Of a DNA stretch of 64,000 nucleotides, positions 34,149 through 46,991 are shown piece after piece. The stretch comes from Chamaecyparis obtusa (Eukaryota > Streptophyta > Pinopsida > Cupressales > Cupressaceae). The number at the start of each line of letters is the position of its first letter. Positions within the stretch are counted from its first letter, which is position 1. The notes under the pieces are model-generated. The model was not told the DNA's origin and did not search any database. It saw only the letters and a list, made by a program, of their open reading frames with translations. Both the position numbers and the translations under genes were made by a program. The stretch spans positions 372,001-436,000 of the forward strand of contig BSBK01002929.1 of assembly GCA_027943335.1 (NCBI GenBank), given 5' to 3'.

Positions 34149-35520
34149 TTACAGGGAGGCATTGATCTCAAAGCAAGGCTTCAGGTGGAATCCATTAACT
34201 AAAATAGGGAAGGCATCTCCTTCAAGAGTTGATAGCTGAAAAGCATTAGGCCCCTTGCAATCTGTAACAACAAATGGTCCACCCCAGAAGGAATCAAACT
34301 TTGTATGTTTGCCAGGCCTTGATCTGAATTCATCCCACATGAGGACTATATCCCCAATTTTTAAGTCTCTAGCCCTGGCTCTTCCATCAAAACTCTTCTT
34401 TATCTAAATTTGATGGAACTCCATATCTTTCATGGATTTGTCTCTGAGTTCTTTTAACTCCATTAGCTGAGCATACCTGATTTGTAAGGAATCTCCTTCT
34501 TCAAATAGGGCATATTGAGTAGCCAAGTCCAAAGCTGGCAATTCAGTTGAAATGGACAACTTAGCCTCTTTACCATATACCAACACATAAGGAGAATTCC
34601 CAATGATCTTCTTTGGGGTAATCCTATCTAACCATAAGGCAGACTTCAACTTAGTATGCTAATCTCTTTGGTTGTCCTGTAGAGTCTTCTTGATTATCCT
34701 AATCAAGTTCTTGTTAGTTGATTCTGCCAAACCATTGCCTTGAGGGTAGTAATTTGAACTTGTATTTAGATAAATGTCATTTCTGATTGCCCATTCTGAG
34801 ACTTTAAGGCCTGTGAATGCCAATGCATTATCTGATATTATGGCATCTGGAGTGCCAAATCTATGAATTATATGATCATAAAAACTTAAGATAGCACTCT
34901 CATTTGATTCTTTCAAGGCAACTACCTTTGTCCATCTAGTGAAATAATCCATAGTTGTGATTATCCACTTGTGTCCTGCACTAGATGGAGGGTTAATCAT
35001 ACCAATAAAGTCTATGCCCCATCTCATAAATGGTTGTTCTTTTTTGACTGGCTGAAGGGGTAGAGTTGCAAGCCTTTCTTTTCCTGCAAACATAGCACAT
35101 TTAATACATTTTCTCACATAATCATGACTATCCTTAAAGATAGATGGCCATAGTATCCAGCCCTCATGATTTTAAAAGTGGTAGTCCTAGGAGAAAAATG
35201 ACCTCCAGAAGGTCCATCATGAAATTCAAATAGGAAATTAGCCATCTTTTCTAAATCAATACATCTTAGAAGGACACCATTGTGATCCTTTCTAAAAAGA
35301 ACCTCATCTATCAGCATAAAGGGAATAGATTGTAACCTATAATATCTTCTTTTTGCTAAATATAGGCCTGCAGGACATTGTCCTGTCTTTAAGTAATGAA
35401 TCATGTTAGGCAACCAACCTGATGCCTTGGCATGTTCTTCTGTAGAATGCACAACTAGAGATGCATCTATTTTCTCTATTTTCTTTGAAATTTCATCCCT
35501 TGCCAAATGCTCACAAAGAC
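34149..35520 (-). pseudogene. Gypsy integrase and C-terminal tail
   Basis: Contains the zinc-binding/linker part (LAKRRYYRLQSIPFMLIDEV, then GPSGGHFSPRTTTFKIMRAGYY) and the catalytic core. Core motifs are RWGIDFIGMINPP (first Asp), TPDAIISDNALAF (second Asp) and GNGLAESTNKNLIR (Glu), so the DDE triad is intact. A C-terminal region follows with ITPKKIIGNSPYVLVYGKEA and FDSFWGGPFVVTDCKGPNAF, ending at 34149. Frames change near 35115, 34655 and 34400, so the polyprotein is broken into several frames. Integrase inserts the element's cDNA into chromosomes. No chromodomain was recognised at the end. Confidence 0.85.
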
Positions 35521-36860
35521 CTCTTCCTCTAACCAGCTTGGTGGTTTGGATATCAATGTCATATTCCATTGCTTTGGTAATCCAACTAGCTCTTTTTTCA
35601 TTTAGGTCCTTGGAAAGAAAAAATTCTTTGACACTTGGATGAGTAACTTTCAAATGTACCTTGTTATGGGTCAATAGATATCTAAATTTTTTAAGGCTTT
35701 TTACCACAGCAAGTACATATTTCTCCACAAAAGAGTATCTTTGTTCATACTCTTCTAAACCTTTGTTGAAGAAAGCAATAGGCTACTCCAACCATTCTGA
35801 ATTTTCTTGAGTCAACATAGCAGATATAGCATCATGACCTCCATAAGCATAAAGGTTAAAATCCTTACTAAAATTTGGGTTTAATAAAGCAGGAGCTTCT
35901 GTCAAGGCCTCTTTGATAGCTTGGAAATTGGCTTTTCCTTCTTTAGTCCAGCTAAAAGTTGAACTCTTCTTTAACATGGCTGTTAAAGGCTTTAATAAAT
36001 CTACAATATTAGGCAAAAAATGTCTAACAAAATTAATCTTTCCTATGAAAGATTGGAGACTTTTCTTATGATGTGGCAATGGTAGCTCTAGGATGGCCGC
36101 AATTCTCTCAGGGTCTACTGTAATTCCTTTCTTGGATACTATATATCCTAGCAATTTTCCTTCATGAACTACAAACACACATTTCTTGGGATTAAGAGAT
36201 ATCCCAAACTCTCTACATCTTTCAAATATTTTCCTTAGATGTTTGATATGATCTGCTGCATGTTTAGAATAGATAGTTATGTCATCTAAGTAGACTAGTA
36301 CAAATTTGTACATGAGGCTTTTAAAGGCCATATCCATTGCCTTTTGAAAAGTAGCACTGACATTTGACAAACTAAAGGGCATCTTTTGATAAGCCATGGT
36401 TCCCCACTTGGTTGTAAATGCAGTCTTGTATTGATCCTCCTCATTAACTAAGATCTGATTGTATCTTGAATAGCCATCCAATAATGAAAATCTCTCGGAT
36501 CCAGAGACACATTGTAAGATTTTTTCCATAGAGGGTAATGGATGGCGGTCCTTTAAAGAGGCCCTGTTAAGATCCCTAAAGTCAACACATAACCTCAATT
36601 CCCCATTCTTCTTCCTTACAGGAACAAGGTTGGAAACCCAACTAGTATGTTTGATGGGGTGGATGATACCACTTTCTATCAATTTGAGCACTTCTTTATG
36701 CATAAGTGGCTCAAGCTTGGGATTAACAGGCCTTTTCTTTTGCTTCACTGGTTTGGCATTAGGCTCTAGTTCAATAGTGTGTTGAGCAAGGGCTGGATTA
36801 AAACCTTTGAGGTCTTCATATTGCCATGCAAAAACATCATTGAATTCTTTGAATAATTGG
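35521..36860 (-). pseudogene. Gypsy reverse transcriptase with degenerate Gypsy-type RNase H
   Basis: RT motifs are clear: SGIIHPIKHTSWVSNLVPVR, GELRLCVDFRDLNRAS, SGSERFSLLDGYSRYNQI, MPFSLSNVSATFQKAMD and the active site VLVYLDDITIYSK (YLDD at 36281-36292). The following RNase H begins FNLYAYGGHDAISAMLTQ (near 35828-35854). Where active Gypsy enzymes have an Asp (as in 'YTDAS') it has YAYGG, so the first catalytic Asp is missing. One TAG interrupts the frame after NSEWLE near 35780, at a position where Gln is usual (EQPIAF-type), and coding continues to the integrase in the same sense. A degenerate Gypsy RNase H beside an extra RNase H is typical of Tat-lineage elements. Confidence 0.88.
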
Positions 36861-37132
36861 GTGTAAGCCTACTTTTCTAAATCAATATTTACCTTTCCAA
36901 ATTATAAACTTTTGCCTGGTTCTAACTCCAATTCAACACAATGTTCTTGTTGAACTACCAGGCCAACTTTATTCTTCTTAACTTGATCATCCTTGTTGAA
37001 GATAGTTTCTAAGGTGACAAGAACTCTAGGCATTTTTTTAGACTTAAGTTGTATAACTTGGTCACCATAATTTTGTAATAGTCTGTCTTGGTTATGTTCT
37101 AAGAAGACATCTTCAAACAAGAATTGCAGAAT

Positions 37133-37595
37133 CTACTCATCATTGTCAAACACTTGCCAATTAGTATTATTAGTAGGGATAGAAGGTTTGACAATCACTT
37201 TGATAAGCTGTTGGTCTATTTCTTTTGAAATGCTATTGGGGATATCATATTGAGACCCAATAGCAGCCAATCTATCTGCATTTTGATTTAGCCTCCTAGG
37301 GATGGAAATAATATTGAAAGCACAAAAGTCTTCAATTGCATTCCAAACTCTATGTTTGTATGCTTTCAAGGTGTTATTTTTAGTTGTACTTACCCCCCTC
37401 ACTTGGCTAACTACTAACTCACTATCACCGTAAAATTTTAAGGCTTTGAGCCCTCTTTTTTTAGCCCATTCTAGTCCATTCACAAGGCTTTCATATTCTA
37501 CAGTGTTGCTAGTGCAAGATAAATTGAATCTGAAAGCTGTATGGTATCTTTCTCCTTTTGGGGACACTAGCATGGCAGCACCACCAGAACCATGT
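37133..37595 (-). pseudogene. Archaeal-type RNase H of the Gypsy element, C-terminal part (interrupted by insertion)
   Basis: Continues the domain begun at 44220-44161. It contains GSGGAAMLVSPKGERYHTAF, TSNTVEYESLVNGLEWAKKR (Glu), LKFYGDSELVVSQVRG (Asp) and IPRRLNQNADRLAAIGS (Asp). With FFDGA from the other part, all four acidic catalytic positions are present. The domain lies upstream of RT, between protease and RT. A further frame (37120-36902) leads towards RT with a stop near 37130. The enzyme would degrade the RNA strand of RNA/DNA hybrids during reverse transcription. The insertion makes it inactive here. Confidence 0.85.
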
Positions 37596-40051
37596 TGTAG
37601 TGCCTCCCTCGTTTACCCCTTTGCGTGAATATCCTTATGGTGTGGTTTTGATTGTCATTCTTGAAGGGTAAGGTCATGTTGGTCCCATGTGAGGGAGTAT
37701 CCGCTAGGAGGATTATTTTGGAGTGTGTATCGATGTTCTGCGTGAACTAGGAGACATGGGATGTGGTCTTGAATCACATTTTTGGAGACCCTTAGAGTAG
37801 GGATGAGTCATTCATATGGATGCAGTGATTGTTACCTGCATAATGGTCGATGACATCATGAGATGCTCTTTGCCAGATTTTTCTTATGTTTATCAAGAGT
37901 TTATCTTTCGAAGTCATGTCAGGTGTTTTAAGATATTCTATCTTGGTATTATCTTTTTGCTTAATGGACTCAGTAATTAGGAAGTTATGTTGCTGCATTA
38001 TGATTTGTATCCTGGTGGATAGAGATTTGATTACCATTGTGATGTACTCTTTTCATGTTACTTATACACTCAAAATCCTAGGATGCTCTGTGTCTAAAAT
38101 AAGATTAATTGAATTCAACTGATCCTTGTGATAATACTATCAAGTGCATGTTTTATAGAAATTGTATTGGAATAAGGTATTTTATATAGTAAAAGGGTGA
38201 AATATGTATATATTCTAATGTAGTTAAATATTGTTCCCTGTGTGTATGTAATTTCTAGAAGAAATGTAACAAGGAAGGTGCGAGTGTACCACTATTGAAT
38301 GTTGAAATATTTCTTTTTGGTTATGAATGCTTACGTAAAGGACCATTTGAATTTATTTTATGTTGAGACATATATTAATAGAAAAGTGATTCTTAGGTCT
38401 TGACTTATGAATTATTTAAGTTAGAATATTATGCCGTAATCTTATGTTTGTACAAGAAGAGTTTATGTGAGATAATCATGGTTAATAAATTAGGTTAATT
38501 GATATATTTATGTTCTTGAAATAGCTTGATTTGAAATTTGGAAATGTATTATTGGAAGTAGGTGATTTTCTAGTGGTAAAGTGTGGATGCAGTTGGACTA
38601 TAAGATGTACTAGAGTTTGATTATGTAACGATGATATAGGACTCTTACTTTCATGCTATGTATTAGGCCAGGAGCATAGTAATTGTTAAATCTTTGGTTT
38701 ATGTATGATACTTTGATGTTACATCCATGTTAGGGAAATTTGTGAGAAATGATCATGATTATTATGTTAGGTGAATTAACATGTATCATTCTATTCTTGA
38801 CTTTATGTGCTTTAGAAATGCAATGTTGGAATGATGAGAATTATTATGAAATGCAGTTAGAAATTATGATGTTAAGAATGTGATTTTTAGATGTATTGTA
38901 TTTACATATATATATGATATTTGACTTTTCATGAGCTACTGATGCTTTGCCAAGTGTGTAGGTAAGACCATGGAATTTTTGGGGGAAATCAAAGATGGAT
39001 AATTGTTAAAATCATGTTAAGCCAAGGTTATCTCCAAGGGGAGAAATTAACCTCGTTGTAAAGTGTAATTTTTGTAAAGTGATGCATGAGTGTAATTATT
39101 GAATTATGTTTATTTTACTTTATTATTTAGTCTACTTGGCATGCCATGTGTATTGTATGTATTGTGATTTATTTGTGGTGTCAATTGGCACATGTCATGT
39201 GAGTTGGCATGACCAAGTGTTTAATGTGTGTAAGTGGTCTCTATTTTTAGGGGCCATGAGTAGGAATCTCTTTCATTTTCGGATTCAATCTTTGAGTGGT
39301 CTTTTGAGTGGCTTTTAATGACCATTTATGTTAGTGGAGGTTAAAAATAGGCTACCCCATAGTGGTGCCATGTGTTGGGGGTCAAATTTTGACCATTGTG
39401 ATGGTTTTTGACTATTTTTGTCCTTCCAAAAGATGCTCTTTTGAAAAGTGACGAAATTGGAAGAGCCACTCTTCATTCGAATTTTGAATTTTGAATTTTC
39501 CCTCTTTTGTTTTGAAAGGTAAGGGTTTGTCTTCTTAAGGGGATGTAGGGAAAATTGTTGGCTAATGCCCACCCTCCAATTCTTGGAGACTAGAGAGTTG
39601 TGAAAATTTTTGGATGTTGTTGTGCTTGGATGAGTTTGGTGTTGCTTTTCATAGGAGGATACTAGTTGGAAAGCTCAACTCAACCTTCTTGCCTTAAGCT
39701 TGGATCAAGGTTGGATCTTGAAATCCTTGTGGTTATTGCTATGTAAAATTCTTTTACATTTTCTATGTTGTGTGATTGCTAGTTGATCTTGCAAAAATTT
39801 ATGTCTTATTATCCTTGCTTGTAGTTGTACTTTCTTTAGTGCATTGTTTCTTGGGGGTTGTGCAAGGCTAAACTCACCTTGGGGAGGGAAGAGAGCCTTG
39901 ATGGGTGAAGGGCACAAGTTGGGACTACTTTTCTAGTAGAGAGTCCTTCCTCTGGGAGGAAGGGAATAAAGCATGGATGTATGGGCATCCATGTGCCATT
40001 TTGTTTATGTACTTTTGGGGGCTATAAGGGTGTGGTTATGGTGGAGAGTTT

Positions 40052-40249
40052 GAGAAGGGTGGATGGTTGTTTATATGGCCTTGTGAAGGCATATTGTGCA
40101 GATTTTGGAGCCTTGTTGAAGGCTGGTTTTCTATTGTATTTTGGCATTATGAGAAGGGTGGATGGTTGTGTATATGGCCTTGTGAAGGCATATTGTGCAG
40201 GTTTTGGAGCCTTGTTGAAGGCTGGTTTTCTATTATACTTTGGTATTCT
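40052..40249 (+). repeat. Two tandem copies of a 99-bp unit
   Basis: Units 40052-40150 and 40151-40249 both start GAGAAGGGTGGATGGTTGT and differ at only a few positions. The unit length is a multiple of three and both copies stay open in one frame, but no homology supports a protein. Confidence 0.9.
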
Positions 40250-41298
40250 CCTAGTTGAGTAGCTTCCACCTTCACCCCTACCATGTGTCCAAAGTGACTC
40301 AGGTTGTGCTAAGCCTTGGAAAAGGCAATTTTATGTTTATGTAATGTTTGTTGGTTTCTGTTGTGTGTGCTTGATGTATGCATATTGTTATCCTATCCAT
40401 CTTTATTTCCCCTAGCTCGGGGGTGGCCATGAAATGGCCTAGGTTGGGAGGTGAGCTTCCATGGTCTGTTTGTTTTGTTTTTTGCAGATTCTAAAGACAT
40501 AACTTGCTGGTTTCTATGGAGCTTGATGGAGATTTGGATATATCTCTTGCATGTTATTCTAGTTGTTTTTCTTGAAGCCTTTGTGAAAGTTGTTTAATCA
40601 AGACTATGTTAGAAAGCCTAGCATTTGAAATGTTTGTTAAAGATAGTATATTAATTTATTTTCTTCCTTCTATTGAACAAAAGTGAGTATGAGAAAGATG
40701 CAATGACTTCTCCTATGTTGAAGGGAAATGTTAGTGTTAATGTTTAGGGTTAGATGGAATAAATGTAATTTCTTTGTTGCTGTATTTTTTTTTGTACTCG
40801 CAAGAAAGAAAAGATATCTCTTTTCCATGATTATGTTTCCAAAAGTTTATTTACATATTTCAATTAAGCTTTCCCTTAAAACAAAATATTTAATTCCATT
40901 TTATGTGAAGTCTTCAATTAAATTAAATGTTCAGTTATTTCGTTGCTTGACATGGAAAGAATAGTTTTATCATTCCTTTTTAAATGATACTATTAAATTG
41001 AATCTAGAGTTAATTTCATGATTATTGTGTATATAAAAGAAAGGGAAAGAGATTAGTTTAATATAGATAAAGTGGCTTTATATTTAAATGTTTATGATAA
41101 AAATAGATAAATGTCTATATGTTAATACAACTCTGATTATATTAACATATAAATATTTCAAATAAATATGCTCTTGATTTTGTTCTTAACTTTCTATGTT
41201 TCTTTTAGAAAAATGTGGGAGAAATTATTTATCTCTTTAAATATGTTTATGCTTCTTCATGGATGTTTTATTATAAATATATGTGAATACATTACTAA

Positions 41299-41299
<1 letters not shown>

Positions 41300-41346
<47 letters not shown>
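41300..41346. repeat. (CA)n-(TA)n microsatellite
   Basis: About 17 CA dinucleotides followed by about 6 TA dinucleotides. Simple-sequence repeat within the 37596-44160 insertion. Confidence 0.95.
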
Positions 41347-41515
41347 GTGGGTATTAATATGTTGCATTTAATTCATCTCGGCAAACATAATAATAGCATG
41401 CAATTATTTTAAAATTAGTAAGTTTCTTTTAATAAAATGAATAAAAGGAAAGCTATGTTTTGGTTATATATATTTATACAAATATTATTATATATATATA
41501 TCATACCAGATATAT

Positions 41516-42055
<540 letters not shown>

Positions 42056-42944
42056 CCTTTTACTTACAAATCTGGATAGCATTATATCTTGGTACTTGTT
42101 TATGCACAGATTTTTTAACATGATTAATCACATATATTATCACATATCTATATATATGTATAACATTAAACATATTCTATTTTTTTTTGTCCTTCTATGA
42201 TATACTTTTAAAAAAAAATCTTTATTAATAAAGTTAGTTTATTTCTTCCATGAAATACTTTCTTAAAATATTTTATAAATGAAGTTATCTTGTTTTGTAA
42301 TAAAGTTTAAACTGCATACTCATTTTTGCATGCATTAAATTAAATTATTTTCTTTTAATACTATGATTTATACTTCAGATTATTATATTCTTTCTTAAAG
42401 CTTAAATAAATAAAAAAATTAAAGTTTAAGTTCTTTTTTTTATATGAATGTTATTCTATTAAATTTCTAGAATTTATTCTGTGCTAAAACATGCAAACTG
42501 AGCATAGACATTTTGATCCAGTAAACATTATAAAAAAAAAGAACATACATTGATGTTGGATTTAAAGTCAAAATGAATACATTTTAGTCTGTAGCCTTAT
42601 CAAAATTTGAATCACCAGATTTTAAATCAACTGGAAAACTTATTTTTATGAATCTGTGACAGATTTTTAATCATAGTTTTATCTCAGTGAAGAGCCCTCT
42701 ATTGTATAATTAGTATATACACAGAGAGTCATTACTGGTTCTTCTGGTGTACCCTCTATGGTATCAACAGAGCTTTTTCCAGAAAAAACTTAGAACAATC
42801 TTATCCTAATATAAATCAAAGGTGCATGCAATGGAGAAGCACAATGATTTTACCTTCTGTCCATGCATGGTGGATTGGAAGATCTGGATCTAGCATAGCA
42901 GAGCATGTACGCTTTTGGTTGTATATGCACAAGTACATATGGAG

Positions 42945-42972
42945 GTATACACACACTAGAGTGTGTGTATAC
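42945..42972. repeat. Perfect 12-bp inverted repeat around TAGA
   Basis: GTATACACACAC is followed by TAGA and its exact reverse complement GTGTGTGTATAC. Potential hairpin; no function can be assigned from sequence. Confidence 0.8.
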
Positions 42973-44160
42973 ATTCATGTGCACTTGAGAGTATACTATG
43001 TTCCTTCTCCATATCCTCAATCCTTGGCGAACCTGCAAACCCAAGACACCACAGAGGAAGAGAATGAAAAAGCTAGAGATTAGGGTTTCGGGCCATGTTT
43101 TATTTGGCCCAAACCCTAATTTCATTTTAGGGTTTGGTTGACCATTGGGTCACAAATTTATATTTTATATTCTTTCTATCTAATTGGGTCAATTAATTAT
43201 GCGAACTTTATTAATCTCCACTTTTAATTCCTTTTAGTATGTGCTTTTTTTATATTAACTACTTTTGCCTTTAAATTTTCAAGTTCCCTATTATTAGGGA
43301 TTTGATTTGATTTTTAGATATGGTGTTTTTTTTAGACTTTTAATTTCAAATCATTCATTTTGTGGGTGTAGTTATTGGGTCCTTTTTATTTATTTATTAT
43401 TTGAGTTATATGGATAAATTTTCATTAATATATTTTCACATTTTGGTAACATAATTTTATTAAATTAAATAACCATTATAGATTTTTATGCTATTAATTC
43501 CAGTGACTTTTAGTTTCTTTGTTAGGGAGGAGATTATTCTTTTAGTGTGTAGATTTTGGGTCTTTTTAATTATTTAAATATTTATTTAATTTAGCTTGTG
43601 CTAATTAATTTTTATTAATGTAACCTCATTTTGTTAACTTCATTATTAAATTAATTTACCATTATTATTTAGCATATTATTATTTTCTCGTGATCATTAA
43701 TTCTTTTAGGGGGTTAACTAATCTATAATCCCTAGGTGGGACCTAATTATGGTATCAACCCCTAACAATTATTATTAAATTAATAATTATTACTTTATTT
43801 TAATGTTCTAAACAACTACGTGATACACTTTATTCTTTTATTAATTAAACTAAGGAAACTTATTATTAATTTAATTAATTTAGAATTATTATCTTAAATT
43901 TTGAAGTTATTTGATTTAGGGATATCTCTCTCGTAATCTCTTTTATTAATAACCCTAGTTAGAGGCTTCATCAGACTAGTGCACCTAGTGTATAGGGGAT
44001 GTCAGCAAGCCAATGCGTGCCATGACCCCCTTGTGAGTTAAGTGTATTGGTTGGTGTTTTGCTACTCATATTTCTATACACCTTAGTATGTAACCTTGTA
44101 GTTAGTGTAAAAAAAAATAAAAATTGTTGTGTGTGTTTTGCCCTAATTTTGGGCATGACA

Positions 44161-45217
44161 CATGTCTACTTCTAGCTCCATCAAAAAACAATTTCCAAAC
44201 TTGATTGCTCTGATCCTCTGAATCAGTGTCCTCTTTGAGGAGATTTGGTTCTATGGATCCACTTTCTTGTATCAAATAACTTCCCAAACCAGCATCCCAA
44301 ATGACATTTTCTTGGGCCTCAAAAGATTTTTTTGATTCTAGTTCATCTAATAAAATATCAGGGATACTTTTTGTCTTAGTGTTTGCTTTTCTAATAGTTG
44401 GGAAATCATTGCTATCAAATATAGGGCAGTTTGTATTGATGGCATTGGACACATATGGCTCTATATGGTGTGCTGCCAATGATTCAAATTTAATGGTAAC
44501 CTTGGTACCATATCTTGTGTGAAAAAGCATGTGGGACTAGTCAGAAGAAAGGTAGCCTCCTATTTTGGCTGTGAACTCTCTTGATAGACATATAGAAAAT
44601 AAAGTAGGGAGATCTATGATGTATATATCAAGTAGGATAGAGAAATTAGGACTAGCATGAAGGATTAGACTGGTATCCTTGGCTACACCTATAGTATTAA
44701 CTAAGGATCCATCCAGTTGTGTAACCTTCTTTTGAAGGGGTTCATATTTAAGTCCTAATTGGTTAGCCACCTTTTTGGGCATTACAGTACTAGTAGCTCC
44801 ACTGTCTAGCATACAATTATGTACTAAGGATTTTCCAATAATTAAAGATACATAAAATGGAGGTGGCTTTGAGTTCCTACCTTGCATGGTATTGGCTTTG
44901 GAGTTGCAACTTGGAGCCTCCTTTTCTTGATCAGTGTTGACCAAAATTGGCTTTGTAGCTTCTTTTGTAGGTTTAGGAGTAGTCATTTCAGTCATAGCTT
45001 TCTTCAAAATCTCAAGTTGCCTTGGAATAGCCAAAGAGTCCCACATAGACATGGTAATGTTCACCTTCTTCATGTTGTCTACAATGTTGAAAGGTGTCAC
45101 CGTGTGTACTCTTTGTTGTATTTTTACTATGATAGGCTCCACCTCTTTGAGAGTATGGTCCTCTTTGCTTGTAATGGAAGGAGCCTTCTTGAATATGATG
45201 GGGGTTGCTGGCTGCAT
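44161..45217 (-). pseudogene. Gypsy protease and N-terminal part of the archaeal-type RNase H
   Basis: The retropepsin-like protease is in the frame 45217-44537: PPFYVSLIIGKSLVHNCMLD, then SGATSTVMPKKVANQLGLKY, giving the catalytic DSGA near 44800, with later LLDIYIIDLPTLFSICLSRE. A linker frame follows (SHMLFHTRYGTKVTIKFESL ... EDTDSEDQSNQ), leading straight into VWKLFFDGARSR, the first strand and first catalytic Asp of an archaeal-type RNase H. The domain is cut at 44165 by the insertion. A stop lies at the protease-linker boundary near 44537. The protease would process the gag-pol polyprotein. Confidence 0.85.
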
Positions 45218-45237
45218 TGGTTTTGCAGATGTAGTAG

Positions 45238-46830
45238 CTTTAATTCTAGAATTTTCTCACTCCATGTCTTGAGCTCTTCTCTTTGACCTTGTGTTAGCAG
45301 CAATGGAAGGTTCGCTAATGACTCCATTGAAGTCTTGCTGCTCCCAATTGAAAAGAGTAGTCTCATTCTCTTGTGGTTCTTGTTGAGGAACTGATCCACC
45401 AGAAGAAGCTTCTGATTAAGCTTGTGAGGCATTTTGAACCATTAGCGCTTGGTTCATCCATCCATTTGAACATGTAGCCTGATTATGAGGTTGATTACAA
45501 GGGAAACACCATTCATTGTCCATAGCCATATTATTTTGACTAGGGACCATGTCCCTAATCAGATTTGCAGAATTGAGAGGTGCAGGGTTGTATGGTTGGA
45601 ATGGTCTTTGATTAAAATTTTGTCTTTGCCCTTGATACCCTCCTTGGTATGGTGGCCTATTTTGTTGATAAGGTTGTCCTTGATTCTGATATTATTGATT
45701 AGGACCTTGGCCTTGTGGCTGAAAGGGTGGTCTAATTCCTTGCCCTTGCCTCTTTAGGTTTGTGACCTCTTTAGTCAAAGTCTGCAACAAGTTTTTCATT
45801 TCTTGCTAACTAGTTTGTTGATTATTCTTCAACTCTTGTACCTCTTGAGAGAAACTTGTTTTTAGCTCTTGACTGCTAGTACTAGCCTAAGGTGCTAATA
45901 TGGTGGGAATCAGGGTACTTGTGCAGGTACAATAGGCTGAAGGCTAGGAAAGATGGGCATGGGTGGCCTTCTAGCTATCATACCTACTTGAATCAAATAA
46001 TTTTCAGCCCTGACAGCTATGTCAAAAGCTTGGGGTAAGGAGGTACCACCCATAGATTGGATCATGATAGAGATTTGACCATTTAGACTTTGCAAGAAAT
46101 ATAGGAAAGCATGGTCAACTGATGGCCTTACCGAGATTGGAATTCTATTCCATGTTTTGAGGAATCTATTGTTATAATCTATCATTTGTTCTTGAGGGTC
46201 TCTTTTAATGGTTGTCAATTGCTCAACCAAAGACAAATTTTCTGATTTATCCTCAAAATGTTTACTTAATGCATCCCCTAATTCATCCCATGAAGTAATG
46301 GAGCCAACAGTTAATGTTCTAAACCATTCAAGAGCCTTACCTTTGAGAGAGGCTGCTAATAACTTGGTGGCCACATCTTCTTGAGTTATATTGTGTATGC
46401 TGCAGATAGTGGTCACATCTCATATATGCTCAAAAGCTGTAGTTTGTCCTTCACCTATGAAATCAGGTAGACTCTTTAGTGCCACCAAGGGCACATCATG
46501 ATGTTGAGCAAAGGCTAATGGAATCCCTTGGTTGAAAGGTGCAAAAGAAAACTATCTAGCCATTGTAGGAGCTAAAATATACTGAGTAGCAACTGTGTGA
46601 GTTGTATTTGATGCTTTATTTGAATCTTCTTCTAGATCTCTTGTTAGAGATCTTCCTCTTCTTCTAAGATGAAAGGGCAAAGGTGACCTTTCTGAAGTAT
46701 CAGGAGGTGTAGATTGTACTCTCCTTACAGGAGATGCTCTCTGAGTTGATCTACCTTTGTAGCTCCTTTTTAAGGGAAACTCTAAAAATTCGGTGGGCTT
46801 TGAGATTCTAGTCTCAATCTTTCTCATAAA
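45238..46830 (-). pseudogene. Gypsy gag with a shortened zinc knuckle
   Basis: The capsid core matches plant retrotransposon gag: AASLKGKALEWFRTLTVGSI, SWDELGDALSKHFEDK, LTTIKRDPQEQMIDYNNRFL and FLQSLNGQISIMIQ (46416-45910). Upstream is a basic Arg/Ser-rich N-terminal part from 46827. Downstream, at 45508-45470, lies CFPCNQPHNQATC, a CX2CX3HX4C knuckle one residue shorter than the common CX2CX4HX4C. Frames are interrupted near 46430-46550, at 45890 and near 45418. Gag forms the virus-like particle and binds the RNA. Confidence 0.8.
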
Positions 46831-46967
46831 CTTTGAACAAGTCTACCCCGGATCTTGTGAAATCAGTGGAGTCACTAGATATACTTGACAAAAAAACTTC
46901 TAGAAGTCTGTATTATGTGATCAATATATCAGAGATAACATAATCTTTTCAAAATGAACTTCTTTCG

Positions 46968-46991
46968 CTGTCCCACCAGGCGTGCCAGAAT
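46968..46991 (-). other. Primer binding site of the Gypsy element
   Basis: Minus strand reads ATTCTGGCACGCCTGGTGGG followed by ACAG directly after the LTR end TATAACA. The form TCTGGCACGCC..GGTGGGAC resembles PBS sequences of plant Tat/Athila-type Gypsy elements. The tRNA species is not certain. Confidence 0.65.

Noticed and set aside
39981..40262. A 93-codon frame with two 33-residue repeats as a gene
   Set aside because: Created by a 99-bp tandem duplication in non-coding insertion DNA; no homology and no gene structure around it.
44882..45286. Plus-strand frames of 112-134 codons opposite the Gypsy gag-protease
   Set aside because: Antisense shadows of the protease coding sequence, which has clear DSGA homology on the minus strand.
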